Origin: Isoetes taiwanensis
Taxonomy: Eukaryota > Streptophyta > Lycopodiopsida > Isoetales > Isoetaceae
NCBI GenBank assembly: GCA_021234155.1
Contig: JAJEKV010000057.1
Location: 3,069,821-3,133,820, forward strand
DNA: 64,000 nucleotides
Direction: 5' to 3'
Within the stretch, counting starts at the first letter, position 1. Every line of letters begins with the position of its first letter. Shown in pieces: positions 10,433 to 22,980 of the stretch. The translations under genes and the position numbers were made by a program. The notes under the pieces are model-generated. The model did not search any database and was not told the origin of the DNA. It worked only from the letters and a program-made list of their open reading frames with translations.

Positions 10433-13400
10433 ATGAAAGGCATGGCAATGGCTATGCTAATATGTTGCAAGGGAGGAGTAAAAATGTACATATGCCTCTT
10501 TTATCACATTGTTTGCCTGCTATTTCTAACCCGCTTTGCAACTGTCATGTCGGATTCATCAAAAGATGTAGTTGCACTTCTCAACTTCAAGAAAGGAATA
10601 GAAAAGGACCCATTAGGATCAGTTGAAGATACATGGAGCCAAGGCAATGTGGATTCTCATGGCTGCCCTTCTGGATGGCATGGTGTGACATGTTTGAATG
10701 GTGTTGTTACAGGCATCTCATTACAAGGGCTTGGTTTATCAGGACTAATCAAGACAGGGACATTAGGCAGTTTAACAGGCCTCACTGCCCTCCTCCTTTC
10801 TGATAACTTCTTCACTGGCCCATTGCCGGATGATTTGGGTAAACTTACCTCTTTGCAACAGCTTGACCTTTCAAAAAATCTTCTGAATGGACCCATTCCA
10901 GTATCACTTGGCCAGCTTCAAGACCTCAGGAATCTTTCTCTTGCACACAATAGCCTCACTGGTTCCATTCCAGACATCTTTAAGAACTTAAAATCCTTAG
11001 AGGAAGTTGATCTTCATATGAATATCCTTTCAGGAAGCATTCCTACAAGTCTTGTCCTGTTGCAAAAGATAGTTGTTCTTGACATTTCTTTAAACAGCAT
11101 AAATGGCTCCATTCCTGATACCTTAGACGCGCTTCAAAACCTGCAAGTGTTAGATTTCCACCAGAATAAACTATCAGGTCCGATTGGAGCAGGATGGATG
11201 TCCCTTAAGAGCATTCAGAAGGTAGACTTCAGCAGTAATCAGCTGTCAGGTCTACTTCCATGGTTGCAAACTGGCCCCATGCTTCTGCCACCGGACCTTA
11301 TATACGTAAATTTGAGTGGAAATCAGTTATCTGGTCAGTTGGCTCCAGAAAGTGCTGAGAGTCTCTTTGCAAATAAACTGCAGATACTGGACCTCAGCAG
11401 CAATCAGTTATCAGGAGATCTTCCATCGTTTGAGTTTGTATTTTCTTTAAAAACACTAAAGCTCAATGACAATCTCTTCTCTGGGATTGTTCCACCTGCA
11501 CTTCTTTCCACACAAGCAACTGTTCTGGAAACCCTTGATCTTAGCAGTAACCGACTTTCAGGTTTGCTTTTCTGGCCAATTTACGTTTACTTGTACAGGT
11601 CTCTGTTGTATTTTGTTTTCTTCATGGGGAAAAGTGTAGTAGTGAGATTTATTTGCAGAATTTAAGAGGATGAGTTGGATAGGATGTTTTGCTACACTTA
11701 GATTATAAGTCAAGTCTTGTTTTGTTAACATGTTTTGTTAAGTCTTGATACATGACTTGATAGATACATATACATATTACATGTATCAACGTGGAATAGA
11801 CATTGTAAGTATTTGTTAGATTAGAAGCATAATTGATGGATTCAATCTCGTATGCAACAGGTCGTATAGGCTTAATATCTGCTGCAAGGCTCGACAACTT
11901 GAACCTTTCATCAAACATGCTATCAGGCGGGTTGCCCGCTCGACTGGGAGGCTGTGCAACTGTGGACCTAAGCAACAACCTGTTCTCAGGGGATCTATCT
12001 GCCCTAAAAAACTGGGGCAACACAATTGAGACTGTTGATCTTAGCAATAATTCACTCAGTGGAATCTTGCCCAATGATACAGCACAGCTACTTCGCCTAA
12101 TTTCCTTAAATATTTCACGTAATAGCTTATCAGGTTTAATTCCCCCTTTGTTTGGGTCATTTCGGAAGCTTGCAGCCATAGATCTGAGCTATAATCAGCT
12201 CAGTGGGGAAATACCTTCCACGTTTTTCTATTCAGCTTCTCTCTCATATCTCTCACTTTCAAACAACCAGCTCTTAGGAGCAATACCTATTCAGGGCCTG
12301 AGTTCTGCTTCTAGTAAGGGTCCTCTGATAAACAGCTCACTACTGGAAGGTCCTTCTTCTTTTGCCCCTTTACGATCTCTAGATCTTTCTTCAAATCAAC
12401 TAAATTCTTCTATTCCACCTGAAATTGGATCACTTTCCTCATTGGAGATGATCAAGCTGAACCAAAACAATTTTACTGGGCAAATACCATCTCAGATTTC
12501 CCAGTTGGACTATTTGCAGGAACTTGATCTTTCAAATAATTGTCTTGAGGGAGCTATTCCATCTGATTTACCAGCAGGCTTACAAAAGCTGAACCTTTCA
12601 AATAATCAGCTATCTGGGAATATTCCTGTAGAGTTAGAGCACAGATTTCCTCCTTCAGCATTCTTTCCTGGAAACGAACAACTACGCTCAACAGACCTTC
12701 CTGGTTGGAACCCTTCCCCAAATGGAAAAAGACCAGAGAGTATCTTGGTAAAACATGAGAAAGCAACTTCACCTGCATTTAAGGCTAGCATCATTGGTGG
12801 TTGTATTGGAGGAATCATCATTCTAGTCACTGCAGGTTTTTTTATATATCATAGGAGAAGGCTATCCAAGTCTCGTAGTAGTGCGTCAACTTCTGTATTT
12901 CGCGTAGTGGAGAAAGGATATGAGCATCACCATGGCAAAGCTGTAAGTCCTCAAAAGTTTGAAACTGGTTATCACGCTGACACAGAGTCTGGTTCTGCCC
13001 TTCCTATGGGCCTTCCTCAGAAGCACACCTATTCTCCCAACGACTCCCAAAAGCATGTTATCAGGAACAATTATGAGCTCAAGTCTGAGCCTGCAGCATC
13101 TAAGAAGGGGATTATGAACATGAATCTATCACCCACAAGTAGATACAGGAGCTTTCAGGCAACTGCGCAAGAATTACTCTCAGTAGAATGCCCTGCTGTT
13201 CTAAAGGCAAAGTCACCAGATAAATTAGCAGGCGACCTTTTCCTTATTGATAATGCTGTCATCTTTACAGCAGAAGAATTGTCAAGGGCTCCAGCTGAGG
13301 TTCTTGGAAGAAGCAGCCATGGAACTTCTTATAAAGCAACATTAGATAGTGGACACGAGCTGACTGTAAAATGGCTTAAAGAAGGACTTGCAAAGAGCAA

Positions 13401-14695
13401 AAAGGAATTCACTACTGAAGCTAAGAAGTTTGGTGTCATTAGACATCCCAACATTATTCCACTAAGAGGCTACTATTGGGGGCCAAGGGAGCACGAGAAG
13501 CTTATCTTGACTGACTACATAACCTTTGGTAGTTTGGCGGGTCACCTTTCTGGTAACTTCTCCTATTTCTTTATTTCTCATTTGCTTCTGTTTTTTTTCC
13601 AGCCAATGCAGATCATATGTAATAGGTGTATTGAATTCATGAACACATTGTATTCCATTGGATATGCTTTTGTAGCCATACAATGGTTGCTATGGGCATC
13701 TCTTTATGAAGACCATAACCCGTTAGGTGCGAACTTCATTAACGCCATCTCAGGACAGAAGAAGCCTTGTCCAGGATGTTATGCCCATTCACAAGATGGA
13801 CTTAATCCAGACTGTCAATCACATTTCAAACCATGAAATCTTTTTTTCCAGGGGATTCCTAGATATAAAGTTTCAGTGTTTGTCCTTCCAAAAGAATCCA
13901 TAGAATAACAACTAAAGACTGAATTAGCTTTAAGTATGAACCTTACACCAGATTGCAGGGAGAGTCTTATCCCAATTCCTGCATGGACTCACAAAATGCC
14001 AATAAAGTCATTTTCATTTAAAGCTATTTATTTGTCCACATTGATGCATGCAAAAATGTTGTGGTAGACTGTTTTAATAATCTCTTTTCAAAACTATGCA
14101 GAGAAATCAGGACGAAAGCGTGCCGCATTATCTTGGCCACAAAGATTGCATATCGCTGTCGGCGTTGCCCGGGGTTTAATGTATCTACATAATGAACATC
14201 GATTATGTCATGGTAATTTGAAAGCTACAAATGTCCTCCTGGATGGAACCGAGTTGAATGCACGCCTTACAGATTACAGCCTACATAGGTTGATGACTGC
14301 AGCAGGCACTGCTAATCAGATTCTCAATGCTGGAGCTCTTGGCTATCAAGCTCCTGAACTTGCAAATGTTAAAAAACCAAAGCCAACTTTGAAAGCTGAT
14401 GTCTATGCGTTTGGTGTCATTCTGTTGGAGCTAGTGACAGGAAGAAATGCCGGTCGACATTATTTCTACAAGTGCTGAAGTGCTTGATTTGCCAGATTGG
14501 GTGAGATCTCTGAACAATGATGGCCGAGGGCATGAATGCTTTGATCGAACATTAATTGGAACAGAAGGTGAACAGCCAATTCCAAAGGGAATGGATCTGG
14601 TTTTAACCATAGCATTAAGATGCATTTTACCAGTTGTTTCAAGACCAACTATCAACATTGTGTATGAAGAGCTTGTAACAATCAAAGCTACTTAG
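10433..14695 (+). CDS. GHR1: GHR1-like LRR receptor pseudokinase (one frameshift)
   Basis: Transmembrane LRR receptor-like protein resembling Arabidopsis GHR1, a guard-cell plasma-membrane pseudokinase acting in hydrogen peroxide/abscisic acid and CO2 control of stomatal closure. I read three coding exons: 10433-11561, 11861-13552 and 14102-14695, with GT-AG introns whose joins keep frame and sense. Starts at 10433 and 10484 are both possible; the second gives the cleaner signal peptide (MYICLFYHIVCLLFL). Then come an N-terminal cap (DVVALLNFKKGIEKDPLG), about 20 LRRs, a membrane segment coded near 12790-12850, a basic juxtamembrane stretch and a kinase-like domain. The ATP loop is LGRSSHGTSYKA and the lysine (VKWL) is kept, but HRD is HGN (CHGNLKATN) and DFG is DYS, as expected for a GHR1-type pseudokinase. 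Length, about 1,130 residues, fits the family. One extra base near 14455 shifts the last 80 codons, which resume in the next frame to the stop at 14695. Confidence 0.85.
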
Positions 14696-15378
14696 ATCAG
14701 GTGCATCAGACGCCTCCAATCACTATTTTCAATGTCCTTGTTGAAGAAATTTGAATGCCTGGGATTGTGAGTTTTAAAGCCCTCTGATTTTGATTCATGG
14801 GAGAGGGATGTGTGTCGAGAAGGTTTTATATGAAATCCATTTTGGCTTGATCTTCGTACGGATTTTAGTGTTGCAACCATACAATAAACAAAGAAAAAGA
14901 GGCACCCTTACAGTTCCCATTCCCATCATTTTGTCGTGACGTTCATACAAGTTACAAAATGACGAAAATAACATTACCACCATGTCGTACAGAACACAGA
15001 AGGCTATATTATATATGTTAATAAATACATGCTGCAATAAATACATGTAACGGTGGCATCATTTAGCAATGCGGCCAACAAAAGACATAATAAATACATG
15101 TGAATGTTGGCATCATTGGCAATGCGCCTAACATCATTAGCATACCTCGAAGGAATGAGAAGCTCCTGTAGAGCTTGGCAATGTGCTCTAATATGATCTG
15201 GAAGAATGGTTCTTTTTTCTTCTACCATTTTTTAGGTCTTTCCTCATGCAGAGGATGACACTCCTTTTTTAGTCATGCAGAAGAGCACAGCCGGAAATGT
15301 AGGAAAAAATGTAGCCGTTCACCAGAATAACTTATTAGTTTCAATTTTTTCTAAAATTATGTAAGAAATAATATGATA
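14696..15378. other. 3' region of the GHR1-like gene
   Basis: Downstream sequence holding an AATAAA at 14883-14888, a plausible polyadenylation signal about 190 bp after the stop. A short ATACATG-containing repeat (aataaatacatg) appears three times between 15019 and 15098. No other gene is seen. Confidence 0.45.
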
Positions 15379-15405
15379 CTAGAAACGTGTGCCCGACGAT
15401 GCCGG
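15379..15405 (-). mobile_element. Helitron 3' end (minus strand)
   Basis: Read on the minus strand: a GC-rich hairpin (GCCCGGCATCGTCGGGC), then ACACGTTTCTAG followed by T. A short hairpin about 10-12 bases before a terminal CTAG, with T as the next host base, is the signature of a Helitron 3' end. The same terminus occurs at 27653 (plus strand) and, damaged, at 57052 (minus strand). The body of this element should extend to higher coordinates. I could not find its 5' TC end. Confidence 0.65.
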
Positions 15406-15660
15406 GCATTAGTCGTGGACATGTGAAGGCATTTATGTGCATTAGTCGTGGTGGACATGTGAAGGCATTTATGTGTGTTAGTCGTGGTTGTGTCATGAAT
15501 ATGTGCAATGCATTCAAGGCAATATATGCTTAGATGCAATAGGCACATATAGATAGTGAACAAACTTTACCTTTAAAGTCACATAATATGAAGTTCAAAC
15601 AAAATGTTAAACAAATATACTGGGTCTACATGCAAATACAAAATATTTTTGGTGTAAATA

Positions 15661-16074
15661 GAGGTTATGTCTGTCAATCTCAATGGATCCACATCATGAA
15701 GAACCTGTCCCAAAGAACTCTAGGAATGTCAGTCGGCTCGATGTAAAGCTCAGTTGCGAAGCTGATAGGTATAGAAGCTCCTCCCGTCGTGCCTATAGTG
15801 GCGAACATGAATGTGTAAACATGCTCTGATATCATGTCCCACACGCCCGACTCAGGTCTACCAACAACAATGTTATACTTTGTTAAAAACTCAGGAAGCT
15901 CATAATCACCAACTGCGTCATGTGGGATCGATGCTCAAGCCTTGAACCGTCTCCCATCACAAACACGAATGTGTTTGATGCCTCCTGACCTGAAGCAAGT
16001 TTCCTTGCATGTATACTTGGAGAGAAACTTTTTTGCCTCCAACACAGCAACACACCAGCGGATGTTATCAACTA
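15661..16074 (-). pseudogene. Unrecognised coding fragment in the Helitron body
   Basis: Read on the minus strand from about 16070, one frame encodes roughly 130 residues broken by a single TGA. It begins DNIRWCVAVLEAKKFLSKY, with cysteines in CKETCF, and continues DYELPEFLTKYNIVVGRP before GVWDMISEHVYTF. It reads as real protein rather than chance frame, but I do not recognise the family. It lies just inside the minus-strand Helitron 3' end, so a transposon protein or a captured host exon is likely. No intron signals could be fixed. Confidence 0.4.
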
Positions 16075-16754
16075 ACGCATAACTCCCTATAGTAATAAGA
16101 TATCATTTCAGAAAAAGATAGGAGAAATGAATTGATAAACTCATGAATTGAGATGATAAAATAACCTATTGAGAAGCATGTAAGCAATTGTTGTTAACAA
16201 ATCTTACACTCACCATCCCTACGATGTACGTGAACTATTGCCCTTGGCTTAGGATTTCCAAGTTCCCGAGGTACAAAGAGTGTGTAGGGCTTCATGATCT
16301 ATCACCCTTGGCCTAGGATTTCCAACTTTCCGAGGTACAAAGCATATGTCTTCATGATCTGCACACATTCAAAAGGTCAATAAATGCCAAAGAAACATAA
16401 AAACCCTTGAAAAAAACACATGCCATGTACTATATTGACGTCGGAACATTAGTCGCAGACATGACACTTACCTCCATCACAAAGCATCTGCGTAAACCAC
16501 GTTCTTTGTGAACCTTGAAATTGTATTGGCGCCTTCTTGAGGCATGGACAATGGGTCTTTAATATCTACAATAACAGGGGGTTATTTTTAGATTTTTATA
16601 TGCTTTTTCACATGGTTTTTCTATGATTTCGTTGTTGTATTCGTTGAGGTGTACTAAATAGTATTTCTAGAGTGCATCCTTTATGGGCCATTGATATTCG
16701 TTGGTTGGAACAATCCGAGGGTTGTTGTCTTTCTCTGCATGTGTTTGTGCATGA

Positions 16755-16848
16755 ACACTGCGCATGTGTATGCATGTGCATGCGTACTGTGCATGTGCAA
16801 GTGCAAGTGCATGTGCATGTGTGCATGTGCATGTGCATGTGTACTTGC
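16755..16848. repeat. (TGTGCA)n microsatellite
   Basis: Imperfect tandem array of TGTGCA/TGCATG words. The Cys- and Met-rich open frames across it on both strands are products of the repeat, not genes. Confidence 0.85.
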
Positions 16849-19800
16849 CATCTTGGATTCTTATTGCCGGAGTGGGTTTTTGCTACCACGAGGTGGATTT
16901 TTCGCTCACACTTACAAAGGTATTTGTTTTTTAATGTTTCTTTAGTTAGCGTAATGGTTTTTTTTACAAGGTATTGGTTTCCTGGTTCTACAATGTAATG
17001 CTACAAAACCCGCCTTTGTTTCCTTCCCTTTATCTGCTCTAAGATTTGCTGCAGATTCAAAAAGAGTTTAGAGTTTAGGCCCTTTGTTTGCTTCCAACTC
17101 TTGGATATTCCTGACCTGCCGGATTGTTCATAGCAGCCAGCTTTTAGCTTCAATCAACAAATGGATTCTTGTGCACACAACAGGCGGATTATTCCACGCC
17201 CTTTTTTGAGTCATGCAGATCAGTCAAACAGTGGCCACAAGAATGCATTTATATTGTAAGTTTGGAACTTTAGTCAAACCAGAAGGTGAATCATGCATGA
17301 TCTTTAAGCTAGAGATGGAGCATCCAAAATCATATGGATTGATAAATAATAGTTTCATTGTGTTGAAGTAACAACACGTGGAACGCTAACAGAGCAAGCT
17401 TGCTTCAAAACCTCTACCCTTGATCTCGCTTCACCGATCGTTACAGGAAACCTACTCCACATCACCAAACTGGTTGATTCTCTTCACCTATTAAACTAAA
17501 GCCAGGCAACCCATGAGAAAGTGTCACTGGTTCTTTATGAACCTCATCAATTGTTACTGCAGAGTAACGTTGATGTTCATGTAATGGTTTGTGAATAAAA
17601 TATTATTGTAGAGCATATATCAATGTCAAAAGCTTTTATTTGATTCAATTTTATTTCGCCACATGACATTCCTCCGATACCTGAAATCAACACGATGTTG
17701 ATTCAAACATTGTTACTGTAACAGAGAACCCTATAAATGAAGATCAAGTTCAATTAGTCCCGCCACCATCACGCAACCACCACCTGCACATGGCGAAGAC
17801 CCTATTGATGTGTTGTCATTATGGTTGGTTGGATACGTCAACTTTCTTCATCCATCTCTACACCATCCCCAAGGCCCCGAAGGGACCAAAAAATTTGTTA
17901 GTTAACATGAACCATACATCCAACACTTTAAATTAAATTCCCCCTAAAACCCCCTTTGGTTTTGGTGCATATTCACACGGGGGGTGACTCCGGGCAACGA
18001 GGGCTGTTGGATAGGCATATTCATGACTTATTCTTTGATTTGGACCGTAGATAGCAATCCTCGTTTGTGGGGTAATCTCGTACAAGTTTTTTTATACTCT
18101 TAATGATAGTTGCGAAATACTATAAGGTTTGAGGCAATGTACTCAATTGTGTTGATTTCATGCATGTATTATACTGTTTTAGGGGGTATAAAAGGGGCTC
18201 TCGGAATAGTAACCCAAATTCCTTGATGATTTTGCACCCTTGAGAATATAATTGTCCATGCGTAAAGACGGGCTTTGGAAGATATATCCCCACCTTATGC
18301 ATTGTCTGGTCCGGTGACTTATTTATCGTCATGGCAAAGGCCGGCCGCAAAGGGAATTGCACCCTTTCAAACTGAAATGGCAAACCTGAATTGATAGGCA
18401 TAATTGAAATGCGTAATAGGAGCACAACCAATGTGGATTCTAGTTACTATCTCTGCCTCAATGACACGTCTTTCTAGCTTTCGTATAATCAATCACAAGG
18501 CCCCCAAAAATGAACTTGCACTATAACAACCCACAATGTCAACAAAAACCATGTGTCCTTCATGGTTTTGCAAAACCATTGGTAGTCCATATCATAATTT
18601 TTGTACTAATTCTAAATTGTACAGGAGTTTCTAAAGGTCATCATTAGTTTATAAGATGGGTTTTAAGCGTACATTGATTCTGCAAAATCATTGCTACTTC
18701 ATATCATGTTTAATTACACGAATTCTACATCGTACAATGGTTTTTCGAAGTCTTCTTAATTAAAATGGGAAATCGTTGATATTTGTGCCTAGAACGTTGC
18801 TGTGCAAATGCATGCGGCATTTCCTTCGCTCTTGCGGCTTCTCTTTGGGACGCAAGTTGTCGGCATTCAATGCCAACTTGAACCCTCGATGCGTTTCCTT
18901 CCTTGGTTAACGATCTGTTTCAAATTTTTGCACGCGATACTGCAAGTGCTATATTCATGGAAGAGCTACTAGGCGAGCTCTTTTTTTGCCTCTATTTCTT
19001 CCGATTGCCTCTTTCAATCAAGTTTTGATGCCGCTAGAGTCCCTTCTTCTAGATCATTTTTCTCATGATTCAAAAGGTTGATGCATTTATTTATTGATTT
19101 AGGGGTTGATGAGATGTGCAACCCAACATGGAGCTCGAGCCCCAGCAAGTTGAGGAACTTACAAGCATGATGTCACAATGCAATGCAAGCTGATAGGGCA
19201 GGTGGGTTCCTGGCAAGCTGTGTGGATGGAATGGAAACAGAGGTGGATGTGGATCATGGGGATTCAATGCAGAGTTTTCTCTTAATGATGGCGCCAAAGA
19301 ATTTACAATCTGGCTTGCCATAATTTTCCTTCATGATGATGTGATGATGATGGGTCCTGATATTGCAGAGTTTATGCCAGATTGTGCCCCTTCTATAATT
19401 TTATCTTTATCTTTGCAGACAATATCATTGCTTTTGATGTCAGTGATGGGGAAGGAAGAGTTGGATCTGGCAGACAAAGGGTCCCTGGTAAACCAAGGCC
19501 TATGATCCGAAAGAAAGGGATTCATCTTCCCTCTCAACTCTACGTAGGCCTTAATATTTTGCTTATAAAGCTTTAGTTATGCATAGCTCTTTGGACTGAA
19601 TTACGCAAGATGATAGATGTTTGCACCTCTTATGAATGTCATGCCATACACTGAAATGCCGTAGAGGTAAGTCTCAGGCAAATGAAAAATTCAGCAAAAC
19701 TTTCAGCTTTTCATGTCTCTTGATGTTTTAGGTTAAATCATAGCCACCTGTTTCTGGCTATGGAGGATCCAGATCAGAGGCATCTTGGATCTTGATTTGC

Positions 19801-21310
19801 AGAGTAACAATAATAGTGAGAGGAGAAGAATACTATGTGGATGAAGTTTCAAACTTTAGCAGACGGTGACTATTTACAATCATCGCGTCATTACTCTTCT
19901 ATTTTGTTATTCATTTATGCTGTAATTTAGGTATTTAGTAGACGTCTGACTAGATCTAATTTGTTTCAGGCTTTTAGAGTTTGTAACATCAAGTTCTCAT
20001 AAAGGAACACCAGCATCATACATCTCATCTCAGAGATATGCAACCATATCAATTTGTTTGCTCCTATGCCGTATCCTATATGTCTTATTTCCCTTGGCAT
20101 TTGCAGAAAGCGGCATGTTTATGAGTAGGATGCTTTGTATAAAACTCCATGTTTTGTGTTTTAGATATGTAAAATCACCTCCAAGGGTTGTAGGTTTTTT
20201 GGCATTCTGCATGCAGAAGAATCTTATGGATTTTCCAAGGTGTTTGCATATTGGTCTATTTGCATGTTTCAGAAGGTGCATCCATGTCTGGCACAAAAGT
20301 TCTATATGCTTCTTCCAGGTTAGATTTTATATTACTTATATTACTGGACTATCATCATTGTGTATCAGCTTCTGTGGTCAAGTAAAGAATGTGGCAAATG
20401 CTGGATTCACGTTTAAGAAAGGATATGAAGAATTGCTTTGGGTGCCATTATAGGATCCTACTACATTTCCTCATGCATGCTTTAGAGTTCGATATGATCT
20501 TTCTTTTTGTTGCAACCTCAATAGCAAGTAAGGTATTGTAACTGGAAGGATGGTTTGGCCACTATCAAGTTTGGGACCTCATGTCCCATTCAATAAATTA
20601 CTTTTACGACGACTTTAGAATAAGGAGACAAGTTCTGCAGAAGAATGATATTTTGAAGCTCAAGTCCACTCCTATGGTAATTTGGCATGATAGCATGCAG
20701 TAAGAAACCTTTGCCTCAGATTATACGTTTTTTCAATCTTCATTTAACGATAAGTTGAGCTATTATCCTCTCTGATGCTGACTGCTATAAGAGCTACTTA
20801 TAGTATTTTCCTTCTCATGGATTGCACATCAAGGAATTGAGCACTTTATACCTTATCTCTAACCATACCTTATCTCTAACCCATACCTTAATACCTCATT
20901 TTTTTTGCTAAACCATTGGAGTTGTTAAATACGAATAAACACATAAAAATACATGCAAACACGAGCATCTGAATGGCCCAGAGCTTCAATTTGAAAAGCT
21001 CCGGTCAACCAACAATGATCCGGAGGTAGAATGAACAACGGAATGCGCTGCACACAAATTCAGAACAAAATCCGAAAATAAGAAACTGCAGCAGACTAGT
21101 CTACATATAGCGCAAATCCAGTTATAGCTTCCTGCCTCCGCCATACCTGGCCGTTGCCGTGCTTAATCCTTTTGCTTCCAGCTCACACTTTTCTTCCTTA
21201 CCGATTTGGATCCGGCTTAAATATCTAGCTGCTTCTTTTTTCTGTTCTATATAAGAAGTTTTAGGAATAATCTCTTCTGATAAGCAAAGCCATAGCTATA
21301 CAAAAGATTT
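16849..21310. other. Intergenic; no supported gene
   Basis: Unique-looking AT-rich DNA. The longest plus-strand frame (20058-20453, 131 codons) has chance-like composition and no recognised motif. Nothing here is supported as a gene, RNA or repeat. Confidence 0.45.
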
Positions 21311-21382
21311 ACTGGCCGGGGAATCGAACCCCGGTAATACCAACCATTTACATATAGGAACCATACCAACGACCGAATCTCC
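21311..21382 (-). tRNA. Degenerate tRNA-like sequence
   Basis: On the minus strand this 72-base stretch contains a perfect T-arm: stem CGGGG/CCCCG with loop TTCGATT, which also supplies a pol III B box (GGTTCGATTCC). The 5' part (TTGGTATGGTTCC) resembles a D-arm. However, the acceptor ends do not pair and no clean anticodon stem forms. A dead tRNA or tRNA-derived SINE head is more likely than a working gene. Confidence 0.3.
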
Positions 21383-21499
21383 CCATGGCACAGCCATCAC
21401 AGCCCTGACCTGCTCTTCAAAAAAAAACCCTGTTCCATTCCGTTCTGCAACAAAATCAGCTTCGCTACAAATAGAAGCCCATGTGCCACTGAACTCTCT

Positions 21500-22840
21500 C
21501 TTATGTGCGAGCTCTTACACAGGCAGGTTTCCGGCCCAGCCACTCCACCATTGATCATATCTTCACTCTGCGCACAATTCACTGGCATGCGAGTTAACTT
21601 GGCCAAAACTAGGGTGCTGCTAGTTGCATCATCCCGTCAGCCAAGGCTTCCCTTATTCACTTACCAGGGACAAGAGGTAGAGGTGGCTCCGACCTACAAG
21701 TACTTGGGGATCGAGTTCTCAACTACCACCCATTGGGATGCTGCCATCAGGTTGCGGGTCACGGCGGGTTGAAAAGCACTATATGCCATGCAGAACAACA
21801 GCCACAAGGCAGAGTTGTATGCTGGGGCCACCAGTTACACTTGTTTCGGGCCTTGGTCGAGCCGGTCCTTTTGTATGGGGCAGAAGTGCAGGGTCCGGTG
21901 ATATCCCTCAACACCTGGAATGACCTGGAGCAGGTCCATACCAGATCCTACTCCAGGAGACAGGCTTTCTACCCCTTCAGCAGGCTGCATTGGAATGCCA
22001 TATCGTTTACTTCCAAAAGATGGTCGCTATGGCTGATACACGCTTGCCCCACCTTGCTTTGGCTAGGTGATGGGTTCCCAATGCCTGAAATCCTGCTAGA
22101 AAGACACGCAAGCTCAGTGGTTCTCCCACGGCCGGGTGTGCGGTAAAACAGATACGCCCGTGTCGACAAAGAAAGATTGCGAGGCACTTAAACCGTACCT
22201 AGATGCTACTTTCCTTCGCAAGCTCGGGATGCGAGGCTCGACGATGTTAAGTCGGCACACTATCGCCACAAGTCAATCCTAGGCTCACAAGAGGCCCACA
22301 CCAAAGATTTGTACACCCAAATTGCCCATGAAGAAGCGACTTATAGCTTCCATTCGCCGCGGGTGCACATCGCCCGCATTGAAACGGGCGTTGGGCTCCG
22401 GGAACCATGAGAACAAAGGCTTTGCCAGTGTTGCCACCAGGGCGCGATTGAGGATGAATGTCATACCCTCCAGATCTGCCCAGCGTTTGCCCATATCCGA
22501 GAGCGATATGTTCGATTACTAGTGCCTGGCCAGCCGTTGCATCAGTTATTGACTACAACATCAGTGGGATTGTTGGGGTCATACCTCCAGGAGGTTATAG
22601 ATGCACGGACTCGTTTGTGTCCTACGGGACGGTATTGAACTGCCCTATGCAATTGTACAGTGTGCCAGCATGCTTATTACTGCTAAGGTTTTTCCCTCGA
22701 AAACCCTTCGGGGCGGGGGTTTTTTAATCCTGTCAGTAATACGCTTGCTGCTCTCTTTTTTGTTTGGGTCCCATAGGCCAATTGGTCTCCGTGGACGCTA
22801 AAAATCTATTCTATTTTATTCTAAAAATAAACGTCTGAAA
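21500..22840 (+). mobile_element. LINE fragment, copy 1 (RT C-terminal region)
   Basis: 5'-truncated non-LTR retrotransposon. The first frame (21503-21772) carries GMRVNLAKTRVLLV and TYKYLGIEFSTTTHW, typical of the region following the LINE reverse-transcriptase palm. Later frames carry LFRALVEPVLLYGAEV and, toward the end, remnants of the C-terminal region. Frameshifts at about 21770 and 21935 and stops later break it. The copy ends in a TTCTA-type tail (about 22805-22830). It extends about 150 bp further 5' than copies 2 and 3. Confidence 0.75.
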
Positions 22841-22980
22841 CTGCAACAAACCCCAAAAAATAATAAAAAACCCCCTCAACCTTTAAGAGACAGATCAAAA
22901 GATCTTTTGTGGAGCTTATGGAGTAAATTCAACGAGCATGCTATTGTTCTTTGTAAGTTACAGCCTTTACTATTACAAGG

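Noticed and set aside
16672-16998. Cys/Met-rich ORFs of 84-108 codons
   Set aside because: They are translations of the TGTGCA microsatellite.
20058-20453. 131-codon plus-strand ORF
   Set aside because: Cys/Phe/Leu-rich chance-like composition, no motif, overlapping ORF on the other strand.
21311-21382. Functional tRNA gene
   Set aside because: Good T-arm only; acceptor strands do not pair and no anticodon stem can be drawn.
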